DNA of 64,000 nucleotides, from NCBI GenBank assembly GCA_021401465.1, contig JADDMT010000045.1, forward strand, positions 186,001 through 250,000, written 5' to 3'. The notes beneath the pieces are model-generated. The model saw nothing but the letters and a program-made list of their open reading frames with translations. It searched no databases and was not told the origin of the DNA. Below, piece after piece: positions 11,155-21,910 of this stretch (position 1 is its first letter; each line of letters begins with the position of its first letter). The stretch comes from Teratosphaeria epicoccoides. Taxonomy: Eukaryota; Ascomycota; Dothideomycetes; Mycosphaerellales; Teratosphaeriaceae. Made by a program: the position numbers and the translations under genes.

Positions 11155-11907
11155 GAGGGAGTTGCTTTGGTGAAGGTGGCGACTTGTGAGGAGGATTGTA
11201 GAAGCATGTGGAGTACGGTGCGAGCTGGCAATTACCCAGATAATGTTTGACATAGTGCACGTGGTTGTGAGATATGAATTTCCAATCGTCGCTGGTCCCC
11301 TGATTCGGAATGTTAGCAACTTGGACTCCAGCAAGGCTTCGACGGGCTGTAGCGCTAATCGCTGAGCCGGCAGCCGCGCCCACTCTCTCCGCCCACCACA
11401 TCTCGCCCACAATCTCGGGGATGCCCGCCGGCGGCCAGCTAACGGCCTATCTTTTCCCAAACACCTCCGTGCTGATCTTCGCTCCGAGCTCATTCCCATC
11501 ATGCTGCATGGTGATCGTGAACCAGCGCATGCGATCTTGGCAGTGCGCAGTATTGCCTTCTGCGGGATTAAAATTCAAAAAAAAGGCATAGTTGCCTGAT
11601 GCAGAGATCCCCGATGGTCTGTGGCGCCATCGTACCAGGTCACAACCATTCGGCAGCCTCCCACCCTGACTGCATTCCATGATCTTTCAGCTTCATTCCG
11701 TCCGCATACCACCAGCTCAGAGAAGACCTCGACGGCTGGAAGCACTCTGAGAAGGTGATCAAGACCATTGGTCTCCATCCCCACCGTGGTGAACATCTTC
11801 GCGCTCTTGCGCACGAGGGACTGGAGAGTGTTGGCCAGTGGCACCAGCAGTACACCTTGTTGGTCGATGGCGATTCTGAGTTGAGGAGACTCGTCCGTCG
11901 AAGACAT
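11141..11907 (-). pseudogene. Hypothetical protein, apparently frameshifted at a T8 run
   Basis: From ATG 11907 (MSSTDESPQLRIAIDQQGVL) the frame reads well through SELVVCGRNEAERSWNAVRV and TWYDGATDHRGSLH, then hits a stop at 11575-11577 just after a run of eight T (minus strand; A8 at about 11577-11584 on plus). One extra T would continue into FFLNFNPAEGNTAHCQDRMR and WFTITMQHDGNELGAKISTE. A TAG then follows, but it can sit in a possible 51-nt intron (gtgttt...cccgag), after which GEMWWAERVGAAAG and TSDDWKFISHNHVHYV run to a stop at 11141. So a single-base indel is enough to explain the break. It could be a true null allele or an assembly homopolymer error. I do not recognise the family; no domain or membrane segment is evident. 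Confidence 0.5.
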
Positions 11908-12264
11908 GTTGGCTGCTCGCACTCTTATACTTCTGCTTGCGCAGGTCGCGCTGATGGTGGAATGAGTGACGAAAACGACGAGGATAGGTCGCCTTCTCGT
12001 GTCTGGGGAAGGTGAATCGTATACTGATTTCAACCGTGCTTCGAAGACGTGGTCTGTTGAGAACTCGAGCTTCCGGATTACTTGACGCAGGTGTGTTTGT
12101 AAATCGCGTTGAACCGCCTGCCAGACGTCCAGTCAAGACTCATGGACGCATGAGATGTGCCCTTGAGCTGCGTGGTCTCATGACTGGGAATGAACGTCGT
12201 TCTCTACCCGGACGCCTCGCTAACCTCTTTCAAAATCGCCCTGACCCACCGACATCGCTCCCCG
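11908..12264. other. Short intergenic region, nothing recognised
   Basis: This is the presumed upstream region of the hypothetical minus-strand gene and the 3' flank of the CDC123-type gene. No conserved ORF or RNA structure is evident. Confidence 0.4.
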
Positions 12265-13572
12265 TCACTCTTCCTCGCTACTCTCGCCCAACCTTGCATC
12301 CTCCTCCTGCCTCCTGGCTAGAATATTCTGCCACTCCTTCGCAAACTCCCTCAAGCCCTCTCCACTTGCGCCAGCCTCGACGACATCCTTGGGCATCTTG
12401 TGCGCACTATACTGTGGCGTGGCGAAGCTGTGTGCCTCTGGGTCTGACTTCCTGACCAGCCGTAGCTCAGGTAACCATATGTCCTCTTCGTCTGAGTCGT
12501 CTGACTCCGCGCCGTCACCATCCTCGTCTATCGGATCCTCCGCAGGCTCCTCAGCATCCATTTTCCCCGGCTCCGACGGCCGCCTGATCCTCAATCTCAC
12601 AAACCCCTCCCCCACACCCCTCTCCACTCCCAATCCCTTCCCCTCCTCCTCCCTTTCCGGCGGCTCCGCCATCTCCAACACCTCCAACCAACTATACAGT
12701 ATGGGATCCGTCCTCGGCGCCCACGGATTGATATCCACCAACCACACCCGATCACACGGACTCGGCACATAAACATCAAAGACAAAACTCGCATCCTCAA
12801 ACGTCTCCCTCAACCTCACCTCAAAGAACTCATGTATCAAACTTTGCAACCGCCCTTCCATCTTCTCCAGAAACTCATAATGATTCAAGTCCCTCTGACA
12901 TATACACAGTAACTTGCGATTCCTCACAAAACATCGAAACTCGACGGACGGGTTGAAACTGGGCACGGTTTTGCGAAGGACGAGGTAGTAGGGGATTTGG
13001 GACTGCGGGAGGGTGAAGGCGGGGGTGTCGATGGCGGAGTCGAAGGCGTGCTCGAGGTCGTGGGTGATGAAGTCGGAGGATTTGAGGAGGAGGTAGATGT
13101 CGGCGGGGGAGCGGCAGTCCATAGTGTTGGCGTTCATCCAGGTGGCGTCCTTGGGGGCGCTCCAGTTGAGTTTGGGGACGACCCTGCCGCCCAATTGGTC
13201 GATGGTGTGTCTGATGGCATTGTGGATGTCTCGCCAGCCTTCTGCTACGTCTGGCTCTTCATCGTCGGAATCGGTCGAGGTGTCCGGGTTGTCGGAGGCG
13301 GAGAAGACGCCGCTGTCGCTGTCCCATTCTGTTTGCGGCGGTTGGTGGTCGTCGGGGAGGACGATGCCGTCGGCGCGGAGGTAGTCGAGGAAGGGTCGGG
13401 AGAGAGTGATGATGCGTGATTTGGGGGTGATTGTGCGGTACTTTGGCCACCAGTTGTGGTATGCGCAGTTCATGATATGCGCCTTTGTGACGGGTGGAAA
13501 GGGGAGTGAGGTGCGCTGCTCGATCGGGTCGTCGCGGCGTCTTGGGCCATCGTCGTCGATTGCGGAGGGCAT
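12265..13572 (-). CDS. CDC123: Cell division cycle protein 123 (D123 family), eIF2 assembly factor
   Basis: An intronless frame of 435 residues starting at MPSAIDDDGPRRRDD; the frame is open further upstream, but this ATG gives the family-type N-terminus. Cdc123 is an ATP-grasp-like cytosolic chaperone that joins eIF2 gamma to alpha and so controls translation initiation. Visible support: HIMNCAYHNWWPKYR, FLDYLRADGIVLP, VVPKLNWSAPKDATWMN, LLLKSSDFITHDL, YYLVLRKTVPSFNPSVEFRC, FVRNRKLLCICQRDLNHYEF and the metal/nucleotide-binding block RVWLVDINPWAPRTDPILYS. Acidic linkers (near residues 95-110 and 350-375) and a charged tail are usual for fungal members. It is divergent from CWC21, with 196 nt between starts. 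Confidence 0.93.
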   Translation of the reverse strand: MPSAIDDDGPRRRDDPIEQRTSLPFPPVTKAHIMNCAYHNWWPKYRTITPKSRIITLSRPFLDYLRADGIVLPDDHQPPQTEWDSDSGVFSASDNPDTSTDSDDEEPDVAEGWRDIHNAIRHTIDQLGGRVVPKLNWSAPKDATWMNANTMDCRSPADIYLLLKSSDFITHDLEHAFDSAIDTPAFTLPQSQIPYYLVLRKTVPSFNPSVEFRCFVRNRKLLCICQRDLNHYEFLEKMEGRLQSLIHEFFEVRLRETFEDASFVFDVYVPSPCDRVWLVDINPWAPRTDPILYSWLEVLEMAEPPEREEEGKGLGVERGVGEGFVRLRIRRPSEPGKMDAEEPAEDPIDEDGDGAESDDSDEEDIWLPELRLVRKSDPEAHSFATPQYSAHKMPKDVVEAGASGEGLREFAKEWQNILARRQEEDARLGESSEEE

Positions 13573-13768
13573 GGTGGCAGAGACTGTGCAGACAGGGTGA
13601 AGCTGAACGGGGACAGAGCTTGGTACCAAGAGAAGAGTCATATCATCAAGCTCATATGCAACGCGGGGCACTTTCACATGCTCACCCGACGGCCCTTCCC
13701 GCACGCGTCACCTTCGTTCTCCCATCCTCTGTTTCACCTCCGCACCTTCCGCAATCACACATCGCGCC
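13573..13768. promoter_or_regulatory. Short divergent promoter between CDC123 and CWC21
   Basis: The two start codons are only 196 nt apart on opposite strands, so both genes must share upstream control sequence. No specific factor site is claimed. Confidence 0.5.
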
Positions 13769-14364
13769 ATGGCGGCCAACGTGGGTCTCAGCACGCCCCG
13801 CGGCTCCGGCACCTCCGGCTACGTGCAGCGCAACCTCTCGCACCTCAAACCCCGCGACACCGCGCAGCCCCCCCCCAGGGACTTGGACGGCGTGGCCAAG
13901 CACCGGCAGCGCCAACCCGACCAAGACATCCTCGAGCACGAGCGCAAGCGCGAGATGGAAGTCAGAGTGTTTGAGCTCCGAGATCGGCTGGAAGATGAGG
14001 GGTAGCTGCCGCCCCCTCTCGATCGCACCTTCCGCCACCGTGACAGTGGGGGGTGGGTGGGTACATGCACCGTACTGACACTCCGCGCAGAGTCGACGAA
14101 GACGAGATCGACGATCGCTGCGACGCGCTGAGGAAGGAGCTGCAGGAGAAACACGCCCGGGGTGGAGGGACGGGGCCCGGCAGTGGCAAGGGTCTGAAGT
14201 CGCATCAGGTGCACGAGTTGGCGAAAGCGAAGATCGCCGAGAGTGAGAAGTTGCGGAAGGCGTTGGGGATTAGTCAGGATTATGAGGAGGGCTCGCATTG
14301 GAAGAGGCAGGAGGAGCGGCGGGTGGAGAGGGAGAAGGAGGCGGCGAGAGGGGAGGATGAGTAG
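13769..14364 (+). CDS. CWC21: Pre-mRNA splicing factor Cwc21 (cwf21 domain)
   Basis: Two exons: 13769-14001 and 14091-14364 (89-nt intron, gtagct...gcgcag), total 168 residues. Cwc21/SRRM2-type proteins bind Prp8 and Snu114 in the catalytic spliceosome. The N-terminus MAANVGLSTPRGSGTSGYVQ followed by RNLSHLKPRD is the diagnostic block of the family. The cwf21 helix (VDEDEIDDRCDALRKELQEK) begins right after the intron. A Lys/Glu/Arg-rich tail ends the protein. The frame is continuous across the proposed junction. Without splicing the first exon ends at a TAG inside the intron. Confidence 0.92.
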
Positions 14365-14556
14365 GGAGGGGAGGGGGTTTGGTGGGCTTAGCGAGGCGTT
14401 TGGCCACACATCTTGACTTCAGTCTTCCCGTCAGCCAGATCCGTTCAACAATCAACATCACGTCATTCATGCAAAGCAAGGGTATTCTACTAGGCTTCAA
14501 GATGCCCGCATCACAAAAGTCCTCTCGCTCAACCCAAACCCTGCGTTTTCCCTCCC

Positions 14557-16401
14557 TCACTCCACAACATTGCTCTCCACCGGCCCCTGAAACTGCCGAT
14601 GTCCCCTGACGAAATAATAGACCACCCCCAACACCAACACCCCCCCATAGACCGTACAGCTCCAATTCATACTCCTCGCCTTGACCGGCACCTGCGGCGG
14701 GAAAAAACTGAACACGACCGTCATGGCGCTGTACGCCGCGGCGCAGATGTTGATGCAGAGGCCGTAGCGGCCGAGATTCCAGGGGCCGAGGATGAGTGGT
14801 GTGGGCGTGGTGAGGCGCTTGTGGATGAAGAGGAGGAGGACGATGAGGTAGGAGGAGAGGTAGGAGGCGGTGGTGAGGGAGATGATGGCGTTGAAGGCGA
14901 TGGGGGAGCCGATGTTGATGAGGGAGAGGAGGAGGCCCGTCGTGCCGGTGAGGAGGATGGTGTGCGTGGGGATGCAGAGGGTCGTGTCGACCTGGACATT
15001 TCAAGTCAGTACGGTGTGGGTCAGTCGTGGGCTGGTCCCCATGGGTCGACTTACGCGGCGGAAGATGTGGGAGAAGGGGAGGCCGCCGGAACGGGCAAAG
15101 GCCCAGGCTTGGCGGGAGGCGGAGGCGACGAAGCCGAGCGTTGCGAAGATGTAGAGGGAGACGAGGAGGGAGGTGAGGGCGGTGGTGCCGGCTTTGGATC
15201 GCAGGGCGTTCTCGAAGATTTCGATGAACGGCTCCCCCGAGATGGTGTTGAGGGCTGCCATGGGGTCGCCGAGGCAGTAGAGGATCATCTGGCATTGGAT
15301 GGAAGAGTCAATCGAATGTACAGCAGGTCAGGGAGGAAGGCGTGTTGTGAGCTTACGATGTATGTGGCGAATCCCAAAGCGCCATTGATGAAGATTGTGA
15401 AGAACATGGCGCGCGGAACATTCATCGCCGCATTCTCGACTTCCTATCAAGTCCGCAAGCCAAATGTCAGCAGATGGATCGTATATACCGTCTCGAGTCG
15501 GACTTTGTACACTCACCTCAGCTAAATGACAAGCCCCATCATACCCAATAAACAGCACCGCGCTCCCGGCCTGCCCAATCAACCAACTCACACCCGAACT
15601 CCCATACCCACTCAAGTTGTTCCACTCGGTCCACACGAACCGACTCGCGCTGATCGGCGCTAAATGCACCATCGGGATCAAGACCGCAAAAAACCCAATC
15701 ACATGCAACATCAACACCAGCCCCTCCAACCCCGGCAACAACTTGATCAACGACGCGTTAAACACCACCGTGAACACCATAATCGCAATCATGATCATCG
15801 TCGCCTGCCACGCCTTGGGCTCATACGTCTCCTGATTCATCGCCACCAACACTTGAATCACCGTGCCCCCCAAATAGAACCCGGTGCTTGCAGCAGCCTG
15901 CCAGCCGAGCACGCTGACCCAGCCTGTCAACCAAGACAGAGTTTTCTTGTAGGGCTCCGGGGCGAGGAGCGCGACCCAGTGGTACTGGCCGCCGGAGATC
16001 GGGTACATGGAGGCGAGTTCGGCCATGCTGGCGCAGGTAGCGAGGGCGCCGAGGAAGGCGAGCATGAAGCCGTACAGCATGGTGGGGCCGCCGCCGTTGA
16101 CGTAAGAGGTCACAAAGAAAGGGATTGCGCATTCCCAGGTGCACATCATGGTGGTGGTGAGGCCGAGGAGGGTGACGAGGTTGAAGCGGCGCTGTTGGCG
16201 GGGAGGGGTGAGGGTGTTAGTGTGAAGGGATTGACACGCGAAGGTTGGGACGGGAAGGGGTACCTTTGTCTCCTGCTGGACATTCAGACGGCCCATGTCC
16301 AGCGCATCCTGCAGGGAGGCGCTGCTGATGATGATATCCGGACCATTGGCGTTAGGGCTGAGAGGGGAAGGGACGTCGTGGACGGCTTTCGGGAGGTCCA
16401 T
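14557..16401 (-). CDS. APC-superfamily amino acid/choline/GABA permease
   Basis: Five exons: 16401-16264, 16191-15517, 15443-15357, 15288-15055 and 14991-14557; all introns are in phase 0 and the product is 522 residues. It is a plasma-membrane transporter of the fungal APC family containing Uga4 (GABA) and Hnm1 (choline). Visible support: FNLVTLLGLTTTMMCTWEC at the first helix, PTMLYGFMLAFLGALATCAS, the family block ASMYPISGGQYHWVALLAP, a WLTGWVSVLGWQAAA helix, the GYDGACHLAEEVENAA helix spanning an intron, FVASASRQAWAFARSGGLPF, and LGRYGLCIN near the C-terminus. About 12 hydrophobic helices are expected and seen. The exact substrate cannot be read from sequence. The long plus-strand ORFs overlying it are antisense shadows. 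Confidence 0.9.
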
Positions 16402-17699
16402 GGTGACCGCGGCGGTGCGTGAGAGGACGGGTGTCGTTTGCGGCTAATTCTGACGTAGTCGGGTATGCGATATCCTACCAAGGAAGCTGCGCTCTCCGTC
16501 GGCGGTCGCGTGAAGTGGTGAGAGCAGCGCAAGGCTCGTGGGCCCCGCTGCTGATGTCCGCAAGCAGTTGTATCCGGCCGTGTGCGTGCGAAGATGCGTC
16601 GACTTGCATTAAGATTCATTGAGCACACACGCTGACTGCTCGCTGCTCCGACTCAGACCATTTTGAGATGTGTGCATATGCAAAGGACGTGGCTAGCACA
16701 GAGATGATTGCGCCTTTCCGCGAGAGTCCACATCCAGGCCTGCGGCGCGGGCATTGAGCACAGCGTATGAAGCTAGCCGTGAAACGACTCGGTACCGTAG
16801 ATGCTTGCTTGCTGGTTGTCGATCGCGCAATAGCCTGGTCGTGCCTTAGGCCTCCATTCGAACATGCATAGGATGGAGCGGCGCACGCGCAGGCCCAAGG
16901 CGCGGAGAACGGGAGGCTTCGAGAAGCACAAGCACTGCTTCGACACGTGCTGACAGCGAGCACCTGAAACGACACTGCCGACCGTCTTCCATGTGCACCG
17001 TCCACCATCATCCCAAGAGCTTCTGTCACGTTGCATCGCTTCTAACGACCAAGGACCCTTGGCCACCATTCAGAGCAGTACGCTGCGGTCGCAATTTCAC
17101 GGCAGTCCCCGGACGAAGAGATGCGCAGCGGGGAGCTCCCTTGCCGAGAATCTGCCTGTCTTGTGATCGTCTTGGCTCGCCGCTGGCCACCTACACTCAC
17201 ATTTCGCCTCCGTAGGTTCATTCAATGTCGGCTTGGCAGCCAGGAATACCATGCTCACCTGCCTAAATCTCAGGCAGCTTCAAGACCTACCCAATAGCTG
17301 CGCTATCCGACTGCTAGCTGAGTCCCGATTGACCTATTCCACCACCCCAAGCCAAGCGAATGCAGCTCAATTGTAAAGACCTAACTGGTCCTATCTGTGG
17401 TAGGACCCTTGCGAAAAGACCCACTCTTCGCACGATCGTGACACGCGACTGTATCTTCGCGCTTGAGCGCTGTGAAACGAGCTTCTGGCACGTGTTCTGT
17501 GCATCGCTCGGAAATCATTGGGCGAACAGCCGCGTCGTCGACAGGCAGTGGGTGCCGCTGACACCAAGAGGTCCGCCAATGGTAACTGCTTACACCCAAG
17601 ATCATCATGCCAATGAGTGGCCGATTGCAGCTTAGATGACGGCTCAGCTTCTGTGAATCGTCCAACTCTGCAGGTTCTGCAGATACAGCTTTCCGTGAC
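16402..17699. other. 1.3-kb intergenic region
   Basis: It separates two divergently transcribed membrane-protein genes. Short ORFs occur on both strands (for example 16616-17029 minus) but none shows conservation or plausible composition. I see no tRNA or repeat. Confidence 0.45.
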
Positions 17700-19259
17700 A
17701 TGTCGACCGCGACAGAGCCATACGTGGAAGGACCCAGACACGCTGTCGTCACGCCGGACGATCATGGTGCAGTGCTGTCCATCGCGGCGTGGTTCCTGAT
17801 GGTCACCATGATCCTGACTGCTTCGTTGCGATTTTCGGTCAGGTTCTTGACGTCCCATCTTCCGGGCTGGGACGATGCGGCTCTTCTTGCTGCGCTGGTG
17901 AGCGAATGCTGGACTGCCGCTCCAGAAAAGATATTCTGAACTGACTCCGAGACATTCAGATATTTGGCGTCATGGAAGTTATTGCTGTCTCGATCGCAGT
18001 GGATCTTGGCCTTGGTAAACGGGCCGTGTTGCTCGAAGACAGAGAGATCCAGTTCATATCCCAGGTCTGACGTCCTAATGCGAGAGCGCGGCCAATGAGA
18101 TCCGCTACTGACCTAGGCGTAGGCCCTCTACGGCGCCATTCTGCTCTATGTGTTCACACTCACGCTGTCGAAAGCATCTGTAGCGATCTTGGTCAGCCGC
18201 CTGGCTACAGTGAGGCGTCACATGTTTGCCATAAGAGCGACCATGGTTCTCGTGGCGGCCTGGACGGTCGTAGCAGTGTTCACAGTAGGCCTCCGCTGTG
18301 GATCTGATACGCCATCGAAGACTCTGATGACGAAGTGCGGCAGCCACGTATGTATTTATAGTTTGCGTCGCCGATCTACTTTACTAACCAGAATACAGAC
18401 CGTGACATGGGGACTTCTGGGGACCATCGATATGGCCATCGATGCTATTCTGATGGTTCTGCCCACGTGGGTCGTGTGGGACCTCCAGATGACCCGCGAT
18501 AAGAAGCTTACTGTGGCGTCAGCATTCAGCGCTCAGATCTTGTGAGTTTCCTGTGACACTCAACACTTTGGTTTCCATGAACGCCCTCAGCTGACAACGT
18601 CCCAGGCCAATTACTGCGCAGATCGTGCGACTCGTGTATCTTAACAAAGCGCATGACGGCCAGGATAGGTCGTTCGACGCGGTCTACTATGCCACAGCGA
18701 CCCAAGCTCACATGTCGCTTAGCCTTATCAGCTGCAGCGTGCCAGCACTCAAGCCCTTCGTGCGTGAAACATCTTCTCCGACCCCCTACGGGAGACACAC
18801 ATAGGTGCTAACGAACGTTCTCAGATGGATGCCGCAGCTTCAGGCTACATTGGAGCGCGAACGAACTTCAGCAGTATCAAGGACTCTCAGCCCAGTAAAA
18901 GCATATACGCCATGAGCTCGCTCGCTAGAAGGAAAGGTTCATGTGCTCAGAGCGCAGGAACAGATACGACCTCAGCGCGTATGGTAGACAGTCTAAACCA
19001 AGGCTGCCCAACCAAGAATCGCACCGTCGTGCTTGCGGCGAAGGCAAACGAGTATGAGGGAAATCCCGAAGCAATCCACAGATCGGTCGAGGTACAGATC
19101 CAGTATGAAGGGGAGGAAGACGAAGCGCGGCTGTACCCAAGGGACCGATCGATGGAGGCGCCTAGTCTCGCCGTATCCGCGGATACGGGGCATCAAGTTG
19201 CCGACGAGGCTGGAGATATGTGCCGCAAGAAAGGAAGCAGCGTGATTTCAATGGCCTAG
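17700..19259 (+). CDS. Fungal rhodopsin-domain (SAT5/PTH11-like) integral membrane protein
   Basis: Six exons reconstructed: 17700-17897, 17960-18064, 18123-18347, 18399-18541, 18606-18759 and 18825-19259, giving 419 residues. The protein has an extracellular start, then helices with the family landmarks: helix 1 AAWFLMVTMILTASLRFSVR, the conserved GWDDAALLAAL, helix LYGAILLYVFTLTLSKASVA, helix AIRATMVLVAAWTVVAVFTV, TWGLLGTIDMAIDAILMVLP followed by WVVWDLQMTRDKKL, a helix with RLVYLNKAHDG, and HMSLSLISCSVPALKPF. The C-terminal tail (exon 6) is long, polar and probably cytoplasmic. Such proteins are GPCR-like sensors in filamentous fungi; ligand and role are unknown. The 51-nt third intron is a multiple of three and stop-free, so retention is possible. 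A decayed relative lies at 4.7-5.4 kb. Confidence 0.85.
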
Positions 19260-19345
19260 CGGCATTCAGCTCCAGAAGGAGCGGAACTTTGCGTGAACAA
19301 TGTGCAGAGATTCACCGGCTGCCGGACACGTGTTCTCGAAGCTTC

Positions 19346-21910
19346 TTAGAACTCGCTCAAAAGCACCTTCTTCAGGCCACCGCTTTGTTGTTCGTAATCC
19401 TCGATTTTCTTCTGGCTGGCATCAATCTTTGCCAACAACCAGAGGATCCTACCTCTCACTTCGGCAGGCTGCTTCGGCAATTCACCCAACAGCTTGAGCT
19501 CCTGCTCATTCTTGTCGATCCCTCTGCTTTCGTTGGTGATCGCCTCCGCCATCAAAGCCATGTTCAATTTCGCAGAAAGCACTTTGTCTTCTGTAAGACG
19601 CTGGAATGCAGACTGATACACTGGTTTGCCCGGTTTGATGCTGTACGGTCTCCCGTTAAAAGACTGGACAGATATCAACTCGGCTTGCTCCAGTGCCGTA
19701 AGCGCTGCGTCACCACCAGCTTTGTAGGGATCGAGGAGCAGAACTTCATTGAAGCGAAGACTTTCGGAGGCTGCGAGAGAGCGGATCAAAGTCCAGGCTT
19801 GGGTAGTACTGAAGGCTTTGTCTCCATTGTTGCCAGAGAGGAGGAATATTTTGATGATTTCTGAAGCGCTCTGGTCCACGATCTCGCCCACAGCTTTCTT
19901 CGGTGTTTCGCCCGCTTTGATCCTTCTCGCAAGAAACTCCAGATCAGTCAGGCGGCCACCAAGCAGGGGTATGACTTCGTCAAGCTCCCTGAGGTCGGTG
20001 CGCTTCTCAGCCGGGGTGAGCCTGCGCTCTTCTTCACCATCGGTTTTGGCAAGTTTGTCAGCTCCACTGCCTCGAGCGTTGAAGTTGAGGTGATCGACAA
20101 CGTATCGCTTGGCTGTTTCAGGCGAACAATCACCTAAAGAGATCTGCCGGAAGACGCGATCTGGTAAGGCGTTGCTTAGCAATTTGCCAACCGAGACATC
20201 GTTCGTGAGGAAAATGACGTGAGCAATGTTACTAGTCGTCAATCTGGCCGCCCACTCTGCTAACTTGTCGTAGACTACGGAAGCACCTGGCTCGTTGCTC
20301 TTGTGCAAGAAGTTGTCGATGACCACTATAGGTCTGACTTCTGGATGAGCTTCCAGATATTCGTCATCGCTGAGCTTCGCGTCCGGATCGTTCTGCTTTC
20401 GCGCGTCCAGGGCAATACTTTTCAATGCTGCGCCAGTATTTGTCCATATTTTGGTCAGCTGATTCTCCAGCGTCTCCGAAAAGCCAGCCTTGATGCCAGT
20501 GAGACCCTGCGCCGCCAAGTCCATCAGGCCGCTGATGTTGTTCACCCAAGAGAACACCGGTCGATAACCTACTTGATTGGCAGCAGCCTGAATTGTAGCA
20601 GCCTCACTTCGGGCTTCCTGTACAGGCTTGCAGTCAACGAGAAGTACTCTATGGGCATCGCGTTTGCCTTTCAACGCGTGGTCCACCACCAGTTCCCTTT
20701 TGCCGCTACCCCGCGGGCCTTGCACTACTATGAATGTATCAGAGCTTTCCATTAGCCAAGACTGTATCTTTTCAATGTCGCCTCGTCTGTCGTCCCAGAC
20801 GACTTGCATGCCAGCTTCAGCCTGGTCAGGCCCTGATCGGAGCCTGTTCAGGATGTCCTCGCCCTGACTCCTCAGCCACCGCCAAGCCTTATTGTCCTCG
20901 AAATGCCATGATCGGGTAATATGTTCCTTGATACTGAAGGTACGGATAGGGTCGAAAATAGCAATACTGATACCAGCGACAAGAGCTGCAAATGCAGGAA
21001 TCACGATCCTGGGATGAGCAAAGATCCAGTCTTTGACCCATCCAAATCTTTGCTTTTTCTCATACGTCAGGCGAAGAACGGTGCCCAGCTTGCCACCGCC
21101 TTCAGCCTCGGAGACGGTATATCCATGCAGGCAGTTCTTGGCCATGATGCTCTTTCCAAGGCGTGCAAAGTCCAAATTTGCGTATCTGGGCACGATCTTG
21201 GAATCTGAAGGCTGTGCCAGGATGTCCGTGAGCTTGCCGTAAGGCCGGAAGAAAGCATACAGCTGCTCTTGATTCAGTTCTGCAACCTCGGCGCCTGGCT
21301 GAGTAGGCAGAAATTCTACCCGAAGGCGGCGCGAGGGCATACGCAACAGATCTTCCAGCCAAGGCTTGCCCATCACCAGGTTCGCGCCTGCAGTATGGAA
21401 CGGATTGATCCATGGCCTGATACGATTCTTTCTCATGTGCTGCTTGATAGCCTCAGTCACTGTCGCAGCATCCGTTGTTTCGTCATGCTTAAACTTGACA
21501 AATGCACCTCCCTCCTTCAGCCTGGGCAAGACTTCCAATATCTTGACTTCGCCGAGGCCAAGATTGCTGTTCTTGACAGCCCGGTCGACAACTTCACTTG
21601 GTGATACAGCGCCGATTTTGTTCCATTTTGAGTTGTCCTTCAGCACTGATGAGCTGGTCGAGCCCCTGTCCAAGACGGATGTAATGCTATGTAGCCACTG
21701 GAGGTTGACCGGAAGCAGGTTGTTGAAGAAGACAATACCCTCGTACGGCTGGATCGAAATGTGTCCAGTGTTGTTCTCGCCAGCCTCACTCGCAGCATAT
21801 CTTCTCAATGCAGGTGCTCTAGCATGCCAAGCGACCGCGTACCTTCCTGGAACAGACGCCGGGCGGCACGTTCCAGGCACGCCGAGAACTATCCGCGATG
21901 TCATAATCAT
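19346..21910 (-). CDS. YME2: Mitochondrial escape protein 2 (Yme2/Rna12)
   Basis: A single open frame of 854 residues, matching the yeast protein in length. Yme2 is an inner-membrane protein that influences mtDNA stability and nucleoid structure. Visible order: N-terminal targeting region rich in Arg/Ala; GHISIQPYEGIVFFNNLLPV and an RRM-like domain (residues about 190-280: LRVEFLPTQPGAEVAELNQE, YANLDFARLGKSIMAKNCLHG); a single membrane helix near residue 300 (HPRIVIPAFAALVAGISIAI); then a P-loop ATPase-like domain with IVVQGPRGSGKRELVVDHAL, VLLVDCKPV, PIVVIDNFLH and HVIFLTNDVSVGKLL; and a C-terminal coiled-coil tail. The ATG at 21904 is an equally plausible start. Overlapping plus-strand ORFs are shadows. 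Confidence 0.94.
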   Translation of the reverse strand: MIMTSRIVLGVPGTCRPASVPGRYAVAWHARAPALRRYAASEAGENNTGHISIQPYEGIVFFNNLLPVNLQWLHSITSVLDRGSTSSSVLKDNSKWNKIGAVSPSEVVDRAVKNSNLGLGEVKILEVLPRLKEGGAFVKFKHDETTDAATVTEAIKQHMRKNRIRPWINPFHTAGANLVMGKPWLEDLLRMPSRRLRVEFLPTQPGAEVAELNQEQLYAFFRPYGKLTDILAQPSDSKIVPRYANLDFARLGKSIMAKNCLHGYTVSEAEGGGKLGTVLRLTYEKKQRFGWVKDWIFAHPRIVIPAFAALVAGISIAIFDPIRTFSIKEHITRSWHFEDNKAWRWLRSQGEDILNRLRSGPDQAEAGMQVVWDDRRGDIEKIQSWLMESSDTFIVVQGPRGSGKRELVVDHALKGKRDAHRVLLVDCKPVQEARSEAATIQAAANQVGYRPVFSWVNNISGLMDLAAQGLTGIKAGFSETLENQLTKIWTNTGAALKSIALDARKQNDPDAKLSDDEYLEAHPEVRPIVVIDNFLHKSNEPGASVVYDKLAEWAARLTTSNIAHVIFLTNDVSVGKLLSNALPDRVFRQISLGDCSPETAKRYVVDHLNFNARGSGADKLAKTDGEEERRLTPAEKRTDLRELDEVIPLLGGRLTDLEFLARRIKAGETPKKAVGEIVDQSASEIIKIFLLSGNNGDKAFSTTQAWTLIRSLAASESLRFNEVLLLDPYKAGGDAALTALEQAELISVQSFNGRPYSIKPGKPVYQSAFQRLTEDKVLSAKLNMALMAEAITNESRGIDKNEQELKLLGELPKQPAEVRGRILWLLAKIDASQKKIEDYEQQSGGLKKVLLSEF

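Noticed and set aside
10318..11502. 394-residue minus-strand ORF antisense to the sphingomyelinase-like gene
   Set aside because: It is created by strong third-position C bias of the plus-strand gene, which carries all catalytic motifs; the antisense product is low complexity and has no recognised family.
14599..15525. 308-residue plus-strand ORF over the permease
   Set aside because: Acidic Glu/Gly-rich composition is the antisense image of membrane-helix codons; the minus-strand permease is well supported by splice sites and motifs.
18348..18398. Retention of the 51-nt third intron in the rhodopsin-type gene as coding
   Set aside because: It is in frame and stop-free, but it carries gtatgt, a ctaac branch-like site and a cag acceptor, and the inserted residues would interrupt the loop before the TWGLLGTIDM helix.
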